Part shown: positions 6,109 through 10,343 of the stretch, in pieces
Layout of the letters: every line of letters begins with the position of its first letter
Numbering within the stretch: position 1 is the first letter of the stretch
Assembly (NCBI GenBank): GCA_027858635.1
Contig: JAQICG010000303.1
Span: forward strand, 1-10,343
Direction of reading: 5' to 3'
Source of the DNA: Gammaproteobacteria bacterium
Lineage (GTDB): Bacteria; Pseudomonadota; Gammaproteobacteria; SZUA-229
Length of the DNA stretch: 10,343 bases
Notes under the pieces: generated by a model
Told to the model about the DNA's origin: nothing
What the model saw: the letters and a program-made list of their open reading frames with translations, nothing else
Databases searched by the model: none
Translations under genes and position numbers: made by a program

Positions 6109-6717
6109 TTAAACCTGTTGAAGTTTTTTGGTGACTATTTTGAGTTTGTTTTCGATGGCTTTGTCGGCCAGAAAATCGATCTCTTCTTCAGGAAAATCGA
6201 GCGCGGCTTCGACGTGGATTCTCAGTTGCGTGAGCTGCTCGACCAGTGTGTTTATCTCACTGGAAAATTCGCCGTTCAGTGAATGCATGGCGGCGCGGGC
6301 TGCTTCATGACTTTCGGCTTCGATTAGGTCGGCAATAGCTTCGGCCTCAGCCAGGTCAATTTTGTCATTGAGAAAAGCGCGCTCACTGAACTCACCGGCT
6401 CTGGCCGGGCGGGCGCCGAGCGATAGCACTCGCTTGAGTAGAATGTCCAGGATGAAAGGGCCGCCATGGGCCTGCAACTCAAAAATATCTTCGCCGGTAA
6501 AGGAGTGGGGGCCTTCGAAAAACAGGGCGATGCCGCTGTCGATGGTTTTGTTATTGGCATCGAGAAAGGGCAGGTAGTGGGCGTAACGCGGGCTGATGTT
6601 TTTGGCCAGCAGTTGTTCGGCAATGTGGCGTGCCTGTTTACCCGAAACGCGAACGATGCCCACGCCTCCCTGTCCGGGAGGTGTGGCGACTGCGGCGATG
6701 GTGTCTTGTTCCGCCAT
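6109..6717 (-). CDS. mnmE: MnmE N-terminal piece: folate-binding and first helical segment
   Basis: This 202-residue frame begins with the MnmE N-terminus (AEQDTIAAVATPPGQGGVG), covers the tetrahydrofolate-binding, dimerising domain to about residue 118 and the first part of the helical domain, including DFPEEEIDF, and ends at TAA just before the G domain. I chose ATG at 6717 by family length; an in-frame GTG at 6726 would add three residues, and neither has a strong ribosome binding site. It lies 60 bases after yidC, as in many Gammaproteobacteria. Alone it has no GTPase activity, but it could dimerise or pair with the downstream piece. Confidence 0.7.
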   Translation of the reverse strand: MAEQDTIAAVATPPGQGGVGIVRVSGKQARHIAEQLLAKNISPRYAHYLPFLDANNKTIDSGIALFFEGPHSFTGEDIFELQAHGGPFILDILLKRVLSLGARPARAGEFSERAFLNDKIDLAEAEAIADLIEAESHEAARAAMHSLNGEFSSEINTLVEQLTQLRIHVEAALDFPEEEIDFLADKAIENKLKIVTKKLQQV

Positions 6718-6777
6718 GCTTATCACTTGTCGATTGAGCGGCTATCGATCTCGTCTATACGTTTTCTCTTCCGGATT

Positions 6778-8460
6778 TTATTTCTCATTCTCAATGCGTC
6801 GGGTGATGACCCATTGCTGTGCAATCGACAGCAGGTTATTCACGACCCAGTACAGCACCAGTCCGGACGGGAAGAAAGCAAACATGACGGTAAAACCAAT
6901 GGGCATAAACTGGAAGATCTTCTGCTGCACCGGATCGACCGGTGCCGGGTTCAGTTTCTGCTGCACAAACATTGAGATACCCATCAGCAATGGCAGGATG
7001 AAATAGGGGTCACGTGCTGACAGGTTGGTGAGCCATAACATGAACGGTGCTTGGCGCATTTCTACGCTTTCCAGCAGTACCCAGTAGAGTGAAATGAACA
7101 CCGGTATCTGTACAAGGATAGGCAGACAGCCGCCCATGGGATTGATCTTTTCCCGCTTGTACATTTCCATCATAGCCTTACTCATGGCCTGACGGTCATC
7201 CCCAAACTGTTCTTTCATCTGTTTCATGCGCGGCGCTACTTTGCGCATTTTCGCCATCGATTTATAACTCATCGCTGACAACTTATAAAATAGCGCTTTG
7301 ACCGTGATGGTCAGAAAGATAATGGCCCAGCCCCAGTTACCAAATAGATTATGGTACTGATTAAGCAGCCAGAAAAGGGGTTTGGCAATGATGGTGAGTA
7401 TGCCGAAATCCACCGTTAATTCCAGACCGGGCTGCTCTTCCGCCAGCCTGTCCTGATGTTTGGGACCGACGACAAGGCGACTGTTAAATCCGCTCTGCTC
7501 ACCCGCTTTCAATCGTTTTGCCGATGAGCGCGTACCGAGTATATAGCGTCCGCTGTCGGCGTTATAACGGGAAAAGTAGAGATGCTTTTCGTTACTGTCT
7601 GTGATCCATGCGATCAGGAAATAGTGCTGGATCATTGCCAACCAGCCGTTTTCCAACTCTCTGTTTAGATTCTTTTCCTGCATGTCGCCGAAATCAATTT
7701 TTTCATATTTGATTTCGTCGTTATATATGACGCCACCGGTATAGGTGTGAATAAACATGGATGCGTTTTCATCGATTGGCTCGGTGCGGTACAGCTGCAT
7801 GTACTGACTGCCACTCCAGCCCTTCTCACCGGCGGTAATGGCGTGATCGACATTAATGGTGTAATCGTTTCTGCGGAAAGTATAAACCTTGGTCACTCTT
7901 GTCCCGTCTTTGCCGGTCCAGTAGAGAGGGACTTTTATCTCCTCGACACCTTCGGCCAAACGATAACTGTTCTGCTCGGCGCTATAAACAGCATTATGGG
8001 TGGGGGCAGTATCCTTGTTGGCTGAAACCAGCCCGGACTGTGCGACATGAAAATTAGTTCTATCTTCGGTCAGCAGATCGACCTTCTCATCCTGTTTATC
8101 CGCATTAACCGCATATTTTCTTAAGGTTGCCCTGCGCACATCGCCGCCGCGGGTGCTGATTTCAACTTCCAATACATCCGTTACAATGGTAATAGTTTCA
8201 CTGCTGCTTGCTGCCGATTGCCTTTCATCAATCTCTGCACTGGGAGCATTTGCACTAATCGGTGGTGGCACATCACTATCCATCTCGCTGCCGCCGGGCG
8301 GTGGCACGTCACTGTCCATTTCGCTGCTGCCGATTTGTTCGGATCTTTCCGGTGATACGGTGACTTCGGGGCGGGGCGCATAATCATTTTGCCATTGCAT
8401 CCACAGTAAATAGACCAAAAATAATAGGGCGAAATATAGCAGGGTTCTTTGATTTTCCAT
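6778..8460 (-). CDS. yidC: Membrane protein insertase YidC
   Basis: A 560-residue inner-membrane insertase that inserts and folds membrane proteins, alone or with SecYEG. It has the Gram-negative layout: an N-terminal membrane helix (about 6-24), a low-complexity periplasmic linker (25-90), the large P1 domain (about 90-340), and the conserved five-helix core from about 350. The core has the cytoplasmic segment SYKSMAKMRKVAPRMKQMKE, GGCLPILVQIPVFISLYWVL, and FPSGLVLYW near the end. The lysine in TVKALF takes the place of the E. coli hydrophilic-groove arginine, which is common in Pseudomonas-like YidC. I chose ATG at 8460; a GTG just upstream at 8463 overlaps the yidD stop. The two-base gap to yidD indicates translational coupling. 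A 12-residue tandem repeat sits in the linker. Confidence 0.96.
   Translation of the reverse strand: MENQRTLLYFALLFLVYLLWMQWQNDYAPRPEVTVSPERSEQIGSSEMDSDVPPPGGSEMDSDVPPPISANAPSAEIDERQSAASSSETITIVTDVLEVEISTRGGDVRRATLRKYAVNADKQDEKVDLLTEDRTNFHVAQSGLVSANKDTAPTHNAVYSAEQNSYRLAEGVEEIKVPLYWTGKDGTRVTKVYTFRRNDYTINVDHAITAGEKGWSGSQYMQLYRTEPIDENASMFIHTYTGGVIYNDEIKYEKIDFGDMQEKNLNRELENGWLAMIQHYFLIAWITDSNEKHLYFSRYNADSGRYILGTRSSAKRLKAGEQSGFNSRLVVGPKHQDRLAEEQPGLELTVDFGILTIIAKPLFWLLNQYHNLFGNWGWAIIFLTITVKALFYKLSAMSYKSMAKMRKVAPRMKQMKEQFGDDRQAMSKAMMEMYKREKINPMGGCLPILVQIPVFISLYWVLLESVEMRQAPFMLWLTNLSARDPYFILPLLMGISMFVQQKLNPAPVDPVQQKIFQFMPIGFTVMFAFFPSGLVLYWVVNNLLSIAQQWVITRRIENEK
8254..8325 (-). repeat. 36-bp tandem duplication in the yidC periplasmic linker
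   Basis: Two 36-base units encode SEMDSDVPPPGG and SEMDSDVPPPIS (YidC residues 46-57 and 58-69). The shared ten residues are identical, while their codons differ at five third positions and nowhere else (for example GAA/GAG, GAC/GAT twice, CCG/CCA and CCC/CCG). Overall identity is 26 of 36 bases. The acidic, proline-rich unit lies between the first membrane helix and the P1 domain. Confidence 0.9.
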
Positions 8461-8462
8461 CA

Positions 8463-8786
8463 CTAATGGCTTTCCGATGTTTTTCCGTTTTCAGGATTAG
8501 AGTTTGTTGACTTGTGATCTTCCGGCTTGCTCGCTGAAGATTTACACGTTGCAGACTGGCAATTAGAGATATCACTGCCCGGAACCGGATCGTAGCCCCC
8601 TTCGTAGCCGGGATGACAGCGACCCAGGCGACGGATTGCTAACCAGCTACCCCGAAAAACGCCCTGACTGCGCACGGCTTCTATTGCATAGGTAGAACAG
8701 GTGGGCGTATAACGACAGCCCGATGCAATATAAGGACTCAGTGCAAGTTGATAGAAACGAATAAAGGCGATTAAGAGTTGGCGCAT
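8463..8786 (-). CDS. yidD: Membrane protein insertion efficiency factor YidD
   Basis: A small peripheral inner-membrane protein that helps YidC insert membrane proteins. The family core is clear: MRQLLIAFIRFYQLALSP at the N-terminus, then CRYTPTCSTYA with C24 and C30, GSWLAIRRLGRCHPG, and GGYDPVP near residue 68. I chose ATG at 8786 because the family starts there; a start at 8828 would add 14 unrelated residues. It overlaps the end of rnpA by 16 bases, and its ATG sits at the end of a run of nine A residues. At 107 residues it is longer than E. coli YidD (85): residues about 70-107 are a hydrophilic tail rich in Ser, Lys, Asn and Glu with no recognisable motif. Confidence 0.93.
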   Translation of the reverse strand: MRQLLIAFIRFYQLALSPYIASGCRYTPTCSTYAIEAVRSQGVFRGSWLAIRRLGRCHPGYEGGYDPVPGSDISNCQSATCKSSASKPEDHKSTNSNPENGKTSESH

Positions 8787-9127
8787 TTTTTTTTCAAAAT
8801 TACCCAATGCTTTTCGAGAGACTTCCACAACTGCTGATTAGTCGCTGTAGCCGCTTGCTTCCCTGCCAGTACGACGTAATCAGCATTGCAATTGTGCAGC
8901 GAGAGACGAAAGTTTTCACGAACCAGACGTTTAATTCGATTTCGACCCACCGATAGTTTTACCCTACGCTTTGAGATGGCCATTCCAAGTCTTGGGTGTT
9001 CTAGTTCGTTGGGACGGGTAAGAACTGTAAAAAATTGGTCGCTTGCTCGCGTTGGTTTTTCATTTACCCGATTGAATTCTGTGGCGTTCAGTAACTTGGA
9101 TTGCTTGGGTAGGCCTGCACTCGACAC
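8771..9127 (-). CDS. rnpA: Ribonuclease P protein component
   Basis: The 118-residue basic protein subunit of RNase P, which helps the RNA subunit remove 5' leaders from precursor tRNAs. The family signature is RLGMAISKRRVKLSVGRNRI (46-65), including the RNR motif GRNRIKRLVRE at 61-71. The start is GTG, with an in-frame TAA five codons upstream, and the N-terminus fits the family (LPKQSKLLNATEFNRV). It follows rpmH by 26 bases and overlaps yidD by 16, so the three are one transcript. Its last codons include the nine-A run that also carries the yidD start. Confidence 0.95.
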   Translation of the reverse strand: MSSAGLPKQSKLLNATEFNRVNEKPTRASDQFFTVLTRPNELEHPRLGMAISKRRVKLSVGRNRIKRLVRENFRLSLHNCNADYVVLAGKQAATATNQQLWKSLEKHWVILKKKCANS

Positions 9128-9153
9128 TGTGGCTAACTTTTAAATCAGCCTTT

Positions 9154-9288
9154 TTATACGGTCAGTTTGTGACGACCTTTCGCACGGCGTGCTTTTAATA
9201 TTCTACGACCGCCCACAGTACGACTGCGCGCTCTAAAACCGTGTGTTCTTGCCCTTTTCAGAGTGCTGGGCTGGAATGTTCTTTTCAT
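9154..9288 (-). CDS. rpmH: Large ribosomal subunit protein L34 (bL34)
   Basis: A 44-residue, highly basic ribosomal protein that binds 23S rRNA. The sequence starts MKRTFQPSTLKRARTHGFRA and ends ARRAKGRHKLTV, matching L34 along its whole length. It is the first gene of the minus-strand rpmH-rnpA-yidD-yidC-mnmE unit and lies 26 bases before rnpA. It is expressed from the promoter at 9330-9358, divergently from dnaA. Residues 21-29 (RSRTVGGRR) differ from the common ATKNGR form, within normal variation. Confidence 0.97.
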   Translation of the reverse strand: MKRTFQPSTLKRARTHGFRARSRTVGGRRILKARRAKGRHKLTV

Positions 9289-9329
9289 GGTAGTTAACCT
9301 GTAACTGTTATTGATTCAGCGAACCGCGC

Positions 9330-9358
9330 ATTTTACTGATGCAACAGCACTTAGTCAA
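9330..9358 (-). promoter_or_regulatory. Strong sigma70 promoter for rpmH operon
   Basis: On the minus strand TTGACT (-35) and TAAAAT (-10) are separated by exactly 17 bases. Each hexamer differs from consensus at one position. The predicted start is about 35 bases before the rpmH ATG, which suits a highly expressed ribosomal protein operon. Confidence 0.7.
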
Positions 9359-9418
9359 AGCCTGATTCCACTAATATTCAACAAGTTAATGGTTTATCGC
9401 TTTATATTAACTTTCGCC

Positions 9419-9427
9419 TGTGGATAA
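9419..9427 (-). promoter_or_regulatory. Perfect DnaA box in the rpmH-dnaA gap
   Basis: The minus strand reads TTATCCACA, the E. coli consensus DnaA box, about 76 bases upstream of the dnaA start. I see no second consensus box in the gap, but an AT-rich stretch at about 9370-9412 lies next to it. It probably serves DnaA autoregulation: it overlaps the -35 position of a possible dnaA promoter whose -10 would be TATAGAAT at 9442-9449. It may also be part of the chromosomal origin, as in Pseudomonas. Confidence 0.7.
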
Positions 9428-9441
9428 CCCCTATTAACAGG

Positions 9442-9449
9442 TATAGAAT
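9442..9449 (+). promoter_or_regulatory. Possible dnaA promoter -10 element
   Basis: TATAGAAT lies about 55 bases upstream of the dnaA start, with the DnaA box centred near the -35 position. There is no good -35 hexamer, which is common for DnaA-repressed promoters but also leaves the call weak. Confidence 0.35.
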
Positions 9450-9502
9450 CTCCGCTCCTTCTTAAGATTTAAAACTCACTTTTTCACGGAGACCTTCTTC
9501 CT

Positions 9503-10343
9503 TTGAGCGTTGTTTTTTGGCCAAATTGTTTACAGAAACTTGAGCAGAAACTCTCTGATCAGCAGTTGAATACCTGGATACGGCCCCTTCAAATTCAAGA
9601 AGAGGCGGGCGCCATTACTTTGCTGGCACCCAATCGTTTTGTGCTTGACTGGGTTAAACAGCATTTTCAGGAACAGATTCAGACTATTCTTGTGGAAATC
9701 GGCGCTGCTGAGGTGACTCTTAATTTCGAAATTGGTTCACAGTCAAAACCGGCGAAATCCGTTCCTGCGGCGGTTACAACAACGGCTCAACCGCGTATTT
9801 TCGAGCCGCAAAAGCTCTCCAACAGCAATCAGCATCCTGTCGAACACAATCTCAACCCGGCATTTACCTTTGACAGTTTTGTCGAGGGTAAGTCCAACCA
9901 ACTGGCCAAAGCCGCTTCGGTACAAATCGCAGATAACCCTGGTCACGCCTACAACCCGCTTTTCATGTATGGCGGTGTTGGCCTGGGTAAAACCCATCTT
10001 ATCCATGCCATCGGCAATATGATGCTACAAAACAACCCTGATGCCCGTATCGTCTATCTGCATTCGGAGCGTTTTGTCGGCAACATGGTCAAAGCCCTAC
10101 AACATAACGCTATTGATGAATTCAAACAGCACTATCGCTCCCTGGATGCGCTGCTGATCGATGATATCCAATTTTTTGCCGGCAAAGAGCGCTCTCAGGA
10201 GGAATTTTTCCATACCTTCAATGCCTTGCTTGAATCGGGCAGCCAGATTATTCTTACCTGTGATCGCTATCCGAAGGAGGTCGTAGGGCTTGAAGAGCGC
10301 TTGCGCTCGCGCTTTGGCTGGGGTTTACCCGTGTGCATCGAAC
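9503..10343 (+). CDS. dnaA: Chromosomal replication initiator DnaA (5' part; runs off window)
   Basis: The first 280 residues of DnaA, the AAA+ ATPase that binds DnaA boxes and melts the origin. Domain I (1-85) has the family pattern LNTWIRPLQ and APNRFVLDWV. Domain II is a short, variable linker (about 86-115). Domain III begins at NPAFTFDSFVEGKSNQ and has Walker A GGVGLGKT (157-164), Walker B LLIDDIQF (217-224) and SRFGWGL at the edge. The start is TTG: GGAGA lies 11 bases upstream, an in-frame TAA precedes it, and the next residues (SVVFWPNCLQKL) match family starts such as SVSLWQQCL. The remaining domains lie outside the window. It is probably autoregulated through the DnaA box upstream. 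Confidence 0.96.
   Translation, partial: MSVVFWPNCLQKLEQKLSDQQLNTWIRPLQIQEEAGAITLLAPNRFVLDWVKQHFQEQIQTILVEIGAAEVTLNFEIGSQSKPAKSVPAAVTTTAQPRIFEPQKLSNSNQHPVEHNLNPAFTFDSFVEGKSNQLAKAASVQIADNPGHAYNPLFMYGGVGLGKTHLIHAIGNMMLQNNPDARIVYLHSERFVGNMVKALQHNAIDEFKQHYRSLDALLIDDIQFFAGKERSQEEFFHTFNALLESGSQIILTCDRYPKEVVGLEERLRSRFGWGLPVCIE

Larger units (their letters stand above)
5374..6717 (-). pseudogene. mnmE: mnmE locus interrupted by one in-frame stop
   Basis: Read through the TAA at 6109-6111, this stretch encodes a continuous MnmE of about 447 residues, close to the E. coli length of 454, with every domain and motif in order and no frameshift. MnmE, with MnmG, installs the cmnm5 group on the wobble uridine of several tRNAs. 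A single base change (for example from CAA, AAA, GAA or TTA) would restore it. It may be a recent null allele, a sequencing error or a split gene; the two reading frames are listed separately. Confidence 0.75.

Noticed and set aside
6466..6975. 169-codon plus-strand frame
   Set aside because: Antisense to mnmE and yidC, both strongly supported; the composition is that of a shadow frame.
8153..8383. Plus-strand frame rich in GGGTSLSIS repeats
   Set aside because: It is the antisense image of the yidC linker repeat, not a separate protein.
8787..8828. Longer yidD start at 8828
   Set aside because: Adds 14 residues not found in the family; ATG at 8786 matches the YidD N-terminus.
1..10343. CRISPR arrays, tRNA or rRNA genes, insertion sequences, phage genes
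   Set aside because: I found no repeat-spacer pattern, no tRNA-like arm sequence, no transposase or integrase motifs in the window.

Overview
The window comes from a gammaproteobacterial chromosome and ends in the dnaA region. The order dnaA (+), then rpmH, rnpA, yidD, yidC and mnmE (all -) is the standard gammaproteobacterial arrangement. The YidC, DnaA, MnmE, L34 and FabV sequences resemble those of Pseudomonas-like and marine Gammaproteobacteria. Base composition is moderate. I cannot place it more precisely without a search.

Layout, right to left. Bases 9503-10343 hold the first 280 codons of dnaA, running off the window. Between dnaA and the divergent rpmH lie about 210 bp with one perfect DnaA box and a strong sigma70 promoter for rpmH. 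On the minus strand, rpmH (L34), rnpA (RNase P protein), yidD, yidC (membrane insertase) and mnmE (tRNA wobble modification GTPase) form a tight operon. mnmE is broken by one in-frame TAA with no other disruption. The stop lies just before the G domain and is followed 39 nt later by an ATG with a good ribosome binding site, so it is either a recent nonsense mutation, a sequence error, or a split two-piece MnmE.

Further left, still on the minus strand, are an RluA-type RNA pseudouridine synthase, a FabV-type enoyl-ACP reductase, an NAD(P)-dependent dehydrogenase of the 3-hydroxyisobutyrate dehydrogenase family 26 nt after fabV, and a GNAT-nitrilase fusion protein (YhcX-like). mnmG, which often follows mnmE, is not here.

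The first 462 bases have no convincing gene. They contain several strong inverted repeats and one copy of a 16-bp sequence that recurs on the other side of the GNAT-nitrilase gene, so that gene is bracketed by direct repeats.

Most of the window is ordinary core genome. I found no convincing new defence or mobile system. The items most worth checking are the split mnmE, the 16-bp direct repeats, and a tandem 12-residue repeat in the YidC linker whose copies differ only at synonymous sites over ten residues.
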